Below, piece by piece: positions 29,896 to 37,854 of a DNA stretch of 39,585 nt; position 1 is the stretch's first letter, and each line of letters starts with the position of its first letter. Where the stretch lies: the IMG/VR virus record IMGVR_UViG_3300050121_000072, positions 1 to 39,585 of that record, one strand, 5' to 3'. Origin of the DNA: a virus. The notes beneath the pieces were generated by a model that was not told the DNA's origin, did no database searches, and saw only the letters and a list, made by a program, of their open reading frames with translations. Made by a program: the position numbers and the translations under genes.

Positions 29896-30437
29896 TCGGT
29901 CACCTCGACCTTGATAAGTTGGCCGTGCATAGCCATTTTTTCGTTTGCGAGAGTTACCAAGCTGAGGTGCGGGCCTTCGGCCATCTCGACAGTTTTGGAT
30001 TCGCCCGGCATGAGGATCGAGTCGATCTGCGGCAACGATTGGCGCGATGCCGTCTCGTTGGTAACCGTTACCATCACCGGATAAGTGATCGATTCGTCAG
30101 CTTCAGATGCGGTTTCTGAATTGACCTGCGCCTCATCAGTTGGCGCCGACGCCGCTGCCGATGCAGCCGCTTTCGAGGCTTTGGTAGCCTTGACCGGTGC
30201 TGTCGGAGCAGGGGCTTCAGCTACTGGATCAGTCGCTTCAGTCACTGGAATATCGGTTGTGGCCGCAGTTTCTTCGGGCACAGCAGCAACATCGGTCGCC
30301 GTTGCGGATTCGGTTGCAGGTGCTGCCTCGGTAGTCCCGGAAGCATCAGCAACCTCGCTTGCGTCGGTGGCGGTAGCCGCAGCGGACGAATCCGCTGCAA
30401 CCTCTTCCGCTGCCTTTTCAGTCGTGGTGGCAGCCAT
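29892..30437 (-). CDS. Decoration-like protein with disordered N-terminus, 181 aa
   Basis: The first 110 residues are almost entirely Ala, Thr, Glu, Val and Pro (disordered). The last 70 are a beta-rich domain (ITYPVMVTVTNETASRQSLP, QIDSILMPGESKTVEMAEG). It follows the capsid gene. The C-terminal domain shares the PGES/PGET pattern with the next gene's N-terminal domain, suggesting a duplication with the linker moved to the other side. Likely a capsid-surface protein. Confidence 0.52.
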   Translation of the reverse strand: MAATTTEKAAEEVAADSSAAATATDASEVADASGTTEAAPATESATATDVAAVPEETAATTDIPVTEATDPVAEAPAPTAPVKATKASKAAASAAASAPTDEAQVNSETASEADESITYPVMVTVTNETASRQSLPQIDSILMPGESKTVEMAEGPHLSLVTLANEKMAMHGQLIKVEVTE

Positions 30438-30450
30438 TTACATCACCCCT

Positions 30451-32121
30451 TTACGAAGTCGGGAACAGGTTCGAAACGGTGATCATGGCCGCGCCCAGGG
30501 CCGAAGGCTGGTGCGGGTTCACTTGCGTGAAGTTACGGGCATACAGCGCGTTCTGCTCCTTCAGATCGCTGTTGAACGCCAGGCGCAGGACAGTCAGCGG
30601 CACCGCGTCACCGAAGACAATCGGGTTACGCGCAACCTGGGCCGACTTGCCGACGAGCAGCAGAGTGGCGCTGGTGGCGGTCTCGGTAACGACCTTCGGC
30701 GAGTAGTACACCTCATACATGCCGAACAGGCGCCCCAGGCGATAGATGGCTGGGCGAGCGGTCAGGCCGGACGGCACGAACAGCTCGGCAGGCAGGGATG
30801 GCAGCTGGGCGGCGACGTTCATCGGCACGTACAGGTGAGTACCGCCGTGGTCCATGGTGTCATTCGCCATCTGCTGCGAGCAGATGCCCAGGACGGTCGC
30901 GAAGTCCTGCCAGATCATGGCGCGGGTCTTCAGCGTCATCTGGGTGCTGTAGTTGAAGTTGAAGGTCTGCTGGTTGTTCACGGCGATGGACATCGCCTTG
31001 CGCAGAGCCAGGTAGTGACGTTCGTTCGCCGCTTGGTTGCGCATCGCGATCAACGATTCGGCGCCGAGATCAATGCCGATTTCGTTGTTGTACTGGGTCT
31101 TCGTGTCCCAGGTCGTTGCGACCAGACCGCGCCATGCGCTGGCGTACAGCTTGTACGACTGCACTTCGGTGATCAGGTTCGGCGTCAGCGTCGGGTTGCC
31201 TTCCAGGTCGATGAAGCCTTCGGATTCGACGATGGTGCCGGTCGGCAGTGCAGGCGAGAACGCCAGGGCCAGGGCGCCGGTCGTGCGGGTGATCGTACCC
31301 GAGATGGTGTACGACACACCGGCGAGGGTCAGCGAGCCGGAGATCGGGCTGTTGGTAACCGATGCGGCTACATCGATGCTTTCCTTGGCAGCGAACAGGC
31401 CATTGATGAACACCATGGTACGACCGCGCAACAGTGGCGCAGGCGTAGAGCCGTCAGTTGTGAAGGTCGCGGTGCCGGTCGCCAGACCAGTAGCCAGGGT
31501 GACAGGAATGCGGCGCTCGGACGTCAGGTAGGCGTCACCGGAGTTGATACCGTCCAGCAGTTGGCCATTGGTATAAGCACCGTAGGTGGAACCGGCCTGG
31601 TGGCTGACGATACCCAGCAGGGATTCGTTGGAGCCGATATCTGCGGGCAGATACACGGCCCACGGAGTGGCCTCGGCGATGGCCTGGGTAATAGCCACGA
31701 CGATGCGGTTTGGCTGCGAGGCGCCTTCGTCCGAGTGGACGGAGGTGCCGATGCCGTCGAGCAGTTCGCGGCCCGGTTTTGCAGCAGCGATACCTTGTGC
31801 AATGGCGGAATCCATGACGTCTGCGGTCGGCAGATGGCCGTGAGCGCTTTCGAATTCTTTCATGCCGCGCAGGACGGAGTCGAGGATGGTTACGTGCAGC
31901 TTTTCATCGACCCCTGCGAACAGAGACTCCAGTCGAGCCGGGATCTTCGTCGCTTCAGAGCTACCGCTTGCCGACACACCGTCGAGCAGGTCCTTGTTGA
32001 AGTTGTGAGCTTTGGAAGTATCCAGGCTGCCGTTCGTGCCGCGCGAGGCATCGAAGGCATCATAGAAGAAGTCTTCCGTCTTATTCAGCCCGCTACCGGG
32101 GGTGTAGATTGCTTTCGGCAT
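30451..32121 (-). CDS. Major capsid protein, 556 aa
   Basis: The start MPKAIYTPGSGLNKTED (32121) has GAGAGA upstream. The C-terminal half has the order of HK97-like major capsid proteins: TFNFNYSTQMTLKTRAMIWQ, ATVLGICSQQMANDTMDHGG, LYVPMNVAAQLPSLPAELFV, RLGRLFGMYEVYYSPKVVTE, then PIVFGDAVPLTVLRLAFNSD and YARNFTQVNPHQP. The N-terminal 200 residues contain three copies of LLDG (V/I/I) and one LDSV that may be a maturation or scaffold-contact region. The capsid gene is flanked upstream by a terminator, so it has its own transcript. Confidence 0.75.
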   Translation of the reverse strand: MPKAIYTPGSGLNKTEDFFYDAFDASRGTNGSLDTSKAHNFNKDLLDGVSASGSSEATKIPARLESLFAGVDEKLHVTILDSVLRGMKEFESAHGHLPTADVMDSAIAQGIAAAKPGRELLDGIGTSVHSDEGASQPNRIVVAITQAIAEATPWAVYLPADIGSNESLLGIVSHQAGSTYGAYTNGQLLDGINSGDAYLTSERRIPVTLATGLATGTATFTTDGSTPAPLLRGRTMVFINGLFAAKESIDVAASVTNSPISGSLTLAGVSYTISGTITRTTGALALAFSPALPTGTIVESEGFIDLEGNPTLTPNLITEVQSYKLYASAWRGLVATTWDTKTQYNNEIGIDLGAESLIAMRNQAANERHYLALRKAMSIAVNNQQTFNFNYSTQMTLKTRAMIWQDFATVLGICSQQMANDTMDHGGTHLYVPMNVAAQLPSLPAELFVPSGLTARPAIYRLGRLFGMYEVYYSPKVVTETATSATLLLVGKSAQVARNPIVFGDAVPLTVLRLAFNSDLKEQNALYARNFTQVNPHQPSALGAAMITVSNLFPTS

Positions 32122-32276
32122 TGATCTATCTCTCAAGTGAAGAACGCCCACAGCGGGCCTTGTATCTAGACCCATCCTAAATGCTTCCGAAGACCTCCCT
32201 TAGTTGTCCTTTCCGAAAGTTCGGCAGACAAAAAAGCCAGCACTCGGCTGGCTTGTTTTGCGCAACAATATTGCTC
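32122..32276 (-). promoter_or_regulatory. Untranslated region before the capsid gene
   Basis: Minus-strand order: a terminator (32231-32258), then hairpins CCGAACTTTCGG and GCCCGCTGTGGGC, and a perfect AAGGGAGGT (near 32199), about 17 bases ahead of an ATG at 32175 that is in frame with the capsid gene. The authentic start is more likely 32121. A capsid promoter is expected here because of the terminator, but no standard promoter is visible. Confidence 0.4.
32231..32258 (-). terminator. Intrinsic terminator upstream of the capsid gene
   Basis: Hairpin GCCAGC-CGAGT-GCTGGC followed by six T residues on the minus strand, 19 bases after the stop of the 141-residue gene. Confidence 0.75.
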
Positions 32277-32702
32277 TCAGGTAGCGCACTCTCCTAGGAG
32301 CGCCTTAACAGCCAAGTCGAGCGCAGGATCTTCGCTTCCGACCCACGAACTTTCCTGGACCAGTTCGACGATCTGCTGGGTCAGCTCGCCCCGCTCAAGG
32401 TCAGTGACCGGCCCCTTGAGTCGTTCAACTATCTCCGCGAGCACAGCGCACGGATCGGCACCTTCGACGGTGAAAACCGAATCCAAGACAGCGGCCTCTG
32501 GCCGGATTGGTGACAGCAGACCAAGAACGCTAGCCGCCTCCTTAGCCGCGCGAATACGCTCCATTGGCGGCATGGGGTTTCCGAGTGCAACCAGAGATTT
32601 CCCGAGAGTGCTGGCCAGCCGGATGCGATCCAGCGGTTGAAGGATAGTGCTGATCTGATCGGTCATTGCAGTTTGACTCATGAAGTAAAAATGATGACCC
32701 AT
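32277..32702 (-). CDS. Hypothetical head-region protein, 141 aa
   Basis: ATG at 32702 chosen because AAAGGTG precedes it; starts at 32681 and 32666 are alternatives. Helical: DQISTILQPLDRIRLASTLG, PPMERIRAAKEAASVLGLLS, then AAVLDSVFTVEGADPCAVLA. It is bounded by terminators on both sides, so it is expressed separately. It carries one LDSV motif as in the capsid protein. Possibly a head-assembly or scaffold-type protein. Confidence 0.55.
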   Translation of the reverse strand: MGHHFYFMSQTAMTDQISTILQPLDRIRLASTLGKSLVALGNPMPPMERIRAAKEAASVLGLLSPIRPEAAVLDSVFTVEGADPCAVLAEIVERLKGPVTDLERGELTQQIVELVQESSWVGSEDPALDLAVKALLGECAT

Positions 32703-32745
32703 GGTCACCTTTCCGAACGACTGCTCGGCCCAGCTATTTCCCATG

Positions 32746-32767
32746 AAAAGGCCCACCGAGGTGGGCC
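32746..32767 (-). terminator. Intrinsic terminator after the pyrophosphatase-domain gene
   Basis: Minus-strand hairpin GGCCCAC-CTCG-GTGGGCC followed by four T residues, 26 bases after the stop at 32793. Confidence 0.68.
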
Positions 32768-32792
32768 GAGAAAGACGCTCTACCGTTCAGCT

Positions 32793-34313
32793 TTACCCTT
32801 GAGCAGCAGCCTTTGAAATCATGAAGTTGGCGTAAGCGACAGAAGCTGCCTCGATAAGCGCGAGCACTTCAGGGTCGGACGAATAAGCATCGTTCACTAC
32901 CTGCAAGCGAGCCTCAAGCCCTTCAGATAGGAAGTCGGCATTGGCGGACAGCAGTCCCTGGAGGAACGCCTTCGCTTCGGCCAGCGCGGAATCAGAGATA
33001 GATGCGCCAGGGTCGATAGCGACTTCGGCGACGATGTCGGCAACAATCTCGGCAGGAATATCAAGGGCGCCCACCACTTCAGCTACGGGCTCAGCGACCT
33101 CGGTCACTACTTCTCCAACTGGTAACGCGGCAGCAGTCAGCGGCTCTGCAACGATCTCGGCGCGCAGGCGCTCGATCTCAGCGTCGAGATCGGATAGAGC
33201 CTGCTCTTTGCCGGACACACCGGTCTTCAGCACGTCAAGCGCGACCAAGCGATCAGCCAGGTCTGCATTGACCCTCAAGAAGCGGGCGCTGTTGGATTCG
33301 GCCAGGCGCATCACACGCTCGGCAATCGTCTCGATTGCCAGGTTGTTTTCCGACTCCGCATCGACCAGGGCCGTGACGTCCTTCTTGTTGAGCATCCAGC
33401 ACCATGCCAACAGCATGTCGCTATCGGAGCGACTGGAATCACACAGCCAGACGCTGATGGTCTGGCCGTCGCTCAGCTCAAAAACGGCGGCGATATTGAT
33501 GGCGTCGCGCTGCAAGAATGGCTCACTGATCTGCATAGCGAGCACTTGCAAATCACCCGTGGCGTTCAGGGCGTCCTGAATATTCCGCATGCGCTCAGCC
33601 ACATCAGCAGGCGCCACAGCCATCGAATCTAACAGTTCGCGGCTGTCGGCGGCCTCAAGAATGTCGGCGAGCGAAACGCTATCCAGCAGCAGCTGACCCT
33701 GGTCTTCGCGGCGCAGGGCATAGAGGATATTGGCGATTCCGGTGCCAATGGGCTTGGCACTCTTGTCCCAGGCGATATTTTGCATTGACGTGTTTCCATC
33801 GGTAGAGAGTTGACTTGCGCGAAGCGGCCCGGACTTATCGCCCGCTTTCAGCCACTGCTTGAATTGGATCATGGTGCATGGCACAAGGCTGCCCAGGCCA
33901 TACCAGCCAGGACCGAAGGCGCTGAGATATGCGTTGCGCGCGTCGTGCTCGCTGGGAAATCCAAGCATGACCTTCCCTTCGTCGAATCTGCCATCCTCGA
34001 AAACCTGGTTGATAACGAAGACCTGCTGACTTTCCGGCTGTGGCCCAAGGTAGACATCCAGCTCATCGCCGTCAGCGCCCATGACGCCCTCAAAATACCC
34101 GTAGTCGTTGGCTTGAAAATTACTCCAGGCCTTTCCTTGCTGATCAATCCCTGTGCGATAGCTACCGCGCGGATTCTCGATAGCGATGGGCATGCCCTGG
34201 ATCGTTGCGCGGCCTTTCTTGTACTTACCACTTTCCGCCTGCGCAGGCGTAGGCTCGCCCGTTTCATATGCGGTCGAGTGAGATGCCATTTGCTGCCGAA
34301 TAAAATCGCTCAT
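32793..34313 (-). CDS. Pyrophosphatase-like domain protein with coiled tail, 506 aa
   Basis: Residues 30-155 match the inorganic-pyrophosphatase-like domain found in phage polyvalent proteins: KGRATIQGMPIAIENPRGSY, DYGYFEGVMGADGDELDVYL. The DGDELDV stretch (D81, D83, D86) fits the classic pyrophosphatase metal-binding signature. Residues 155-300 contain LLLDSVSLADILEAADSREL and LLDSM. Residues 360-480 are coiled coil and Ala/Val/Glu-rich. Position before the capsid gene suggests a head-maturation, scaffold or protease role; the pyrophosphatase fold may bind metal or act structurally. No ribosome site was evident at 34313. Confidence 0.68.
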   Translation of the reverse strand: MSDFIRQQMASHSTAYETGEPTPAQAESGKYKKGRATIQGMPIAIENPRGSYRTGIDQQGKAWSNFQANDYGYFEGVMGADGDELDVYLGPQPESQQVFVINQVFEDGRFDEGKVMLGFPSEHDARNAYLSAFGPGWYGLGSLVPCTMIQFKQWLKAGDKSGPLRASQLSTDGNTSMQNIAWDKSAKPIGTGIANILYALRREDQGQLLLDSVSLADILEAADSRELLDSMAVAPADVAERMRNIQDALNATGDLQVLAMQISEPFLQRDAINIAAVFELSDGQTISVWLCDSSRSDSDMLLAWCWMLNKKDVTALVDAESENNLAIETIAERVMRLAESNSARFLRVNADLADRLVALDVLKTGVSGKEQALSDLDAEIERLRAEIVAEPLTAAALPVGEVVTEVAEPVAEVVGALDIPAEIVADIVAEVAIDPGASISDSALAEAKAFLQGLLSANADFLSEGLEARLQVVNDAYSSDPEVLALIEAASVAYANFMISKAAAQG

Positions 34314-34322
34314 TCCGACAGA

Positions 34323-34634
34323 CTACCGGCGTTTCGCCGCATTGCTTTTCGCGCTTTCCGACACGCACATAAAGCCGCCATCGAGCACCCGACCAAGCTC
34401 TTCTGCCTCATCCTCCATCCCCTTCATGATGCGACTTATCGTCTCATCGATATCGCGAAGTCGGATGGCGAAAGGGGTATTGAATTCGCTGATCAGCTTG
34501 AAGTGATCGCCGAGCCGGGAGATCCCGATCAGTGTCAGACGAACAAGCCAGCGCTTCGGTTTCGACAGGTCAGAAGGTTGCGTATTCCGGTACAGTGTCA
34601 CCGGGCGTAAGCGACGAAACCGTACAGCAATCAC
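34323..34634 (-). CDS. Small basic protein, 103 aa
   Basis: GTG start at 34634 with GAGG about ten bases upstream. The N-terminal 45 residues are Arg-rich (VRFRRLRPVTLYRNTQP), followed by KRWLVRLTLIGISRLGDHFK, an acidic helix and a C-terminal Arg/Lys tail. It sits between the GHKL ATPase and the pyrophosphatase-like gene and may be their partner. Unknown family. Confidence 0.5.
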   Translation of the reverse strand: MIAVRFRRLRPVTLYRNTQPSDLSKPKRWLVRLTLIGISRLGDHFKLISEFNTPFAIRLRDIDETISRIMKGMEDEAEELGRVLDGGFMCVSESAKSNAAKRR

Positions 34635-34670
34635 GACTTGTCATCCTCGAACATGATGCTAGCCATCGCG

Positions 34671-35789
34671 TCAGAATGGCACATCATCCGAAGCCCCGTC
34701 ACATTTTTTGATCTGCTTATAGGGCTCCGATTTCCAGCAAGCTGCCTGTTCGAGAAGTTGCTTGAATCGGGTTTTAGGCAGCCTGGATAGATATCGCTTG
34801 TTCTTTTCAAACCACTCGTCCAGCACTTCCTGCGGGGTCTTCAGCTTCTCCATGTAGATGGTGCGCGAGGAGTAACCGCCCGCGCTGCTGACGTTCGAGT
34901 GGAAGGCCGACGACCCGGTGAACGCCACCGACTTGGCGCCTGCCGCTTTCAAGCGCTTGGCTTCTTCCTCGGAGCGAGCGATCAGGGCGCCCCCATGCTT
35001 TTTCTCGAACAGCTTGAAGCAGGTATCGCGCAGCGCTTGCGGCGCGCCGTAGTGCGAATATTCGAAGTCCGGCACCTCGGCCTCGGTCTCGCGCGCGATC
35101 AGCTCCCATTCCTGTGTCTCGAACCACATGTCCTTGGCCACGAGCTGGATGCTGAAGTTATCGACGGTCTGGCGGTCGCGTTCGAGATCCATGTATTCCG
35201 GCTTGACGCTGTACCCGTACTTGAGCTTCGTGTCGCACACGAACAGGCCGCCGACGTACAGCTTGCCGGGGCGGCTCGGGAGTATCAAACCCTTCGATGT
35301 CTGCTTGGCATCGAGAATCTGTTCCTGCATAAGCAGGCAGCTTTCCTTGATAGCCTGGATGTCGCCGGGGGTAAGGCCGCTGATCACGAATTGCAGGTCG
35401 GCGCCGTCCTCTTCGCCAAGCGTCTCGTCGATCCTCAGACACTCCTCCTCAAAGCTCTCGTGATAGGCGAAGGTCGGCGTCCAGATCAATGGGCCGTTGT
35501 TGCACCTCACGGTATAGCCATCACGCACAAGGACCAGCATAGCGAGCTTGAAGCCTTCGCCGAAGCTTCCAATGGCCTCGGCCACATCGGCCTTCGAAGT
35601 CGCCCCAAGTAGCAGATGGCGAGCCGACAGCGTGATTCCGCGACTGAGGATCGACAGTGACGACTGCGAGAACTGATATTCAAAGGGTGCGGCACTATCA
35701 ATAGCATTCTGGAGCAGTTCGCGAATCGCCTCTTTCATGCCCCAGCGGCGGACATAGGTACGGGCAAGTCCAAGGTCGTAGCTCTTCAT
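34671..35789 (-). CDS. GHKL-type ATPase (Hsp90/MutL-like), 372 aa
   Basis: AGGGT upstream of the ATG at 35789. The ATP-binding fold is visible: the N box ELLQNAIDS (E24, N28, D31), a glycine-rich loop GSFGEGFKLAMLVLVRDG at about residues 72-90, and TVRCNNGPLIWTPTFAYHE after it. The middle continues as a transducer-like domain (GYSVKPEYMDLERDRQTVDN). The C-terminus ends with Phe/Lys residues (KTRFKQLLEQAACWKSEPYK). GHKL ATPases include topoisomerases, MutL, Hsp90 and MORC-type proteins; phage members act as chaperone- or defence-related ATPases. The target is unknown. Confidence 0.78.
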   Translation of the reverse strand: MKSYDLGLARTYVRRWGMKEAIRELLQNAIDSAAPFEYQFSQSSLSILSRGITLSARHLLLGATSKADVAEAIGSFGEGFKLAMLVLVRDGYTVRCNNGPLIWTPTFAYHESFEEECLRIDETLGEEDGADLQFVISGLTPGDIQAIKESCLLMQEQILDAKQTSKGLILPSRPGKLYVGGLFVCDTKLKYGYSVKPEYMDLERDRQTVDNFSIQLVAKDMWFETQEWELIARETEAEVPDFEYSHYGAPQALRDTCFKLFEKKHGGALIARSEEEAKRLKAAGAKSVAFTGSSAFHSNVSSAGGYSSRTIYMEKLKTPQEVLDEWFEKNKRYLSRLPKTRFKQLLEQAACWKSEPYKQIKKCDGASDDVPF

Positions 35790-35998
35790 TGAGGGTTACC
35801 CTGTTGAATGGAGCGCAACGCTTCCGCGATTTGCAATTCAATTTCAGTCGCCTTGCGGTCGAGCCTGGCTGCCGACTCAATATCTTCGCGATAGGCCTGG
35901 CGGCTGTCGGCGTATTGAGCACTGTTCCGCTCGGACTTGGCCTGCTCCCGAAGGCTAGCTATTTTTGCGCGTGCTTCTTCGATCTCTACCTGCGTCAT
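35786..35998 (-). CDS. Small coiled-coil protein, 70 aa
   Basis: The start MTQVEIEEARAKIASLREQA (35998) has AAGGG upstream. It is a single coiled coil to AARLDRKATEIELQIAEALR, overlapping the GHKL gene by four bases (ATGA). Likely a partner of the ATPase, translated with it. Confidence 0.6.
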   Translation of the reverse strand: MTQVEIEEARAKIASLREQAKSERNSAQYADSRQAYREDIESAARLDRKATEIELQIAEALRSIQQGNPQ

Positions 35999-36133
35999 GC
36001 TTCTTACCCTTTCGGTTGGAATATGCGTGATTTCACGCCGCGTGCATTCGCTCATACTGAGCACTGCTTACAACTATACGCTAACAGATTACTAACTATT
36101 CGATAAGAATTGCAACCACAAGAGGGGCTGTCC
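35999..36133. promoter_or_regulatory. Divergent region between GHKL cassette and plus-strand gene
   Basis: About 135 AT-rich bases. TTACAA (36069) followed 15 bp later by TACTAA (36090) is a possible, imperfect plus-strand promoter. The minus-strand side holds AAGGG for the gene at 35998. AGAGGGG (36121-36127) is the ribosome site of the plus-strand gene. Confidence 0.35.
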
Positions 36134-36631
36134 GTGGAATTTTTTGTTTCGGTAAGCGGCTATGAGGGTCAGCCGGTAAGCGTGATCGGCGGCCTTGATG
36201 AGGCCACGAATGTGATGGGCATGGTTGGCAAGCTGAAGGATTTCGAAAAAAAGCGCCTCGAAAAAAGGCCGGATATCTCCATCGTGAGCAATCTCCCGCT
36301 AGGGGACCTGGACTTCCTTTTTCGCGAAGAGCATTTGCGCGAGGGGATCACGGCGTACTTGAATCGCAAGCTGCTGAATACCATCAATCTAGCGCCAACC
36401 ATCAAGCTATTTGATCCGGGCTCGGCAATTGAGAAAGATGATATCCGCGAGGGTCGGCAGACCTATAGCATTCTCGCGACCATCACGAACGGTCAGATGG
36501 CTATCCTGATCGCCTGCGCCTTCTGCGAACAGCAGGCCAAGATCATGAGCAATCAAGTCTTCCTTGACGAGATGAATGATCTGTACGAACAGGGCGGCGA
36601 CAGCGACCTGTACGATATCTATACGATCTAA
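36134..36631 (+). CDS. Plus-strand accessory gene in the late block, 165 aa
   Basis: GTG start at 36134 with AGAGGGG six bases upstream. The protein is compact: VEFFVSVSGYEGQPVSVIGG, then EKKRLEKRPDISIVSNLPLG, DDIREGRQTYSILATITNGQ and an acidic C-terminus (GGDSDLYDIYTI). It is the only plus-strand gene in the 20.9-39.6 kb block and converges on its neighbour with overlapping stops. This fits a moron: an autonomously expressed cargo gene. Function unknown. Confidence 0.65.
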   Translation: MEFFVSVSGYEGQPVSVIGGLDEATNVMGMVGKLKDFEKKRLEKRPDISIVSNLPLGDLDFLFREEHLREGITAYLNRKLLNTINLAPTIKLFDPGSAIEKDDIREGRQTYSILATITNGQMAILIACAFCEQQAKIMSNQVFLDEMNDLYEQGGDSDLYDIYTI

Positions 36632-37782
36632 GGGATCGTGTTGCGCAGTTGATTAGTATCGCCAGGACCGTCGCTACCGGTGCTCGGATTCGGCATCTCC
36701 GAGGCGCCAGCGTCCTTGTGTGGCTGCTCGACCGTATCATCAGTCGTCTGCCCTTCAGCAGGTTTCGGAACCGCGACAGGATCGACATCGTCCAGAACTT
36801 CGTTGGGCTTGTCGTCAGCCACGGTTACCGGCTTCACCATTCCGTTCGTGTCTATCTCGACCTGCAACGGATCGTCACTCTCGGGAGATTTAGGCAGATC
36901 GACCGTTGATTTTGTGTCATCCACGATAGCGACTTTATCGATCTCTGCACCGGTCAGCCCTGGCGGCGCTTCCGTCGCATCCATGATTTCCTTGGCGCCA
37001 CTTACAGGGCTCTTGTCGCCAACCTCATCTACATCGAGGAAGCCCCCCTCGATCTCCAGAACGACGGCTTGCTCGGTCGCAACAACCTCAGCATTGGCTG
37101 AGGTATCAGCGGGGGCGATGGCGCCATCGGTCGTGATCGTTACCGGATTCGGTTCGTCACTGCCTGGCAGGCGTGGCAGGCTTACAACTGATTTGACATC
37201 ATCCTTCTTGACGATAGCCAGGGACTCGTCAGCAGCAGTGGCAGCGGCCAGCGCCTCAGGGGTTGGAGAATCCTGGGTGATCACCGTCTTGACTTCGTCG
37301 AGCACTGGCTCGCCACGCAGCGCCTTGAGTTCGCCAAGGGCAGCTTGGCGTGCAGCGATCTCGCCATCCAGATATTCAGCGCGGCGCTCAAGGGCTTCGC
37401 ACATTCCAGGGATCGACGTAGTGATCGACTTAGGCAGTTCGGCCTTGAGACGATCCTGATCCGCCTGGAACGTTTGCTCATTGGCTTCGGCGGCTTCGGC
37501 GATATTGCCGACCAATACTGCCAGGTCGTCGCTCATCTCGACCGGGATCGTATTGCCGTTAAGCAGGACCGCGCAGAGATCACCAGATTTCGTAACGCGC
37601 AGCGTGACGGTCTGACCGCTGAGTAGCGAAAGCTCAGCCTCTCGAAAAGACACGTTGTTGCTGCGACGGAGCGCGCTCGCAAACTTTGTTTGGACGACTT
37701 GTTGACCGGCGCGGCCCATGATGGATGCTACGCGCTTGATGGCCTTGATCGCATCAGCCTGAGAATTGAAATCGAGTAGCAT
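36628..37782 (-). CDS. Late protein with repeated acidic tail, 384 aa
   Basis: ATG at 37782 with AAAGGTG upstream. Residues 1-150 are helical/beta (DFNSQADAIKAIKRVASIMG, then VTLRVTKSGDLCAVLLNGNT and coiled coil EALERRAEYLDGEIAARQAA). From about residue 150 the sequence is acidic, with two diverged copies of a module AIVKKDDVKSVVSLPRLPGS / AIVDDTKSTVDLPKSPESDD, each followed by a short beta strand (VTITTDG / VEIDTNG). Possibly a tail-associated protein with surface repeats; unknown. Confidence 0.58.
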   Translation of the reverse strand: MLLDFNSQADAIKAIKRVASIMGRAGQQVVQTKFASALRRSNNVSFREAELSLLSGQTVTLRVTKSGDLCAVLLNGNTIPVEMSDDLAVLVGNIAEAAEANEQTFQADQDRLKAELPKSITTSIPGMCEALERRAEYLDGEIAARQAALGELKALRGEPVLDEVKTVITQDSPTPEALAAATAADESLAIVKKDDVKSVVSLPRLPGSDEPNPVTITTDGAIAPADTSANAEVVATEQAVVLEIEGGFLDVDEVGDKSPVSGAKEIMDATEAPPGLTGAEIDKVAIVDDTKSTVDLPKSPESDDPLQVEIDTNGMVKPVTVADDKPNEVLDDVDPVAVPKPAEGQTTDDTVEQPHKDAGASEMPNPSTGSDGPGDTNQLRNTIP

Positions 37783-37854
37783 TGGGAAGCACCTTTGATA
37801 GCTATGCATTGAGTTTGCATGAGCGCCAGCATGCGCCCGATACGTTATTTCCGG

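Noticed and set aside
30085-32124. A 679-codon plus-strand reading frame across the capsid gene
   Set aside because: It mirrors the capsid and decoration genes on the other strand, has a biased Gly/Arg/Gln composition and no phage-like motifs; a shadow caused by high G+C third positions.
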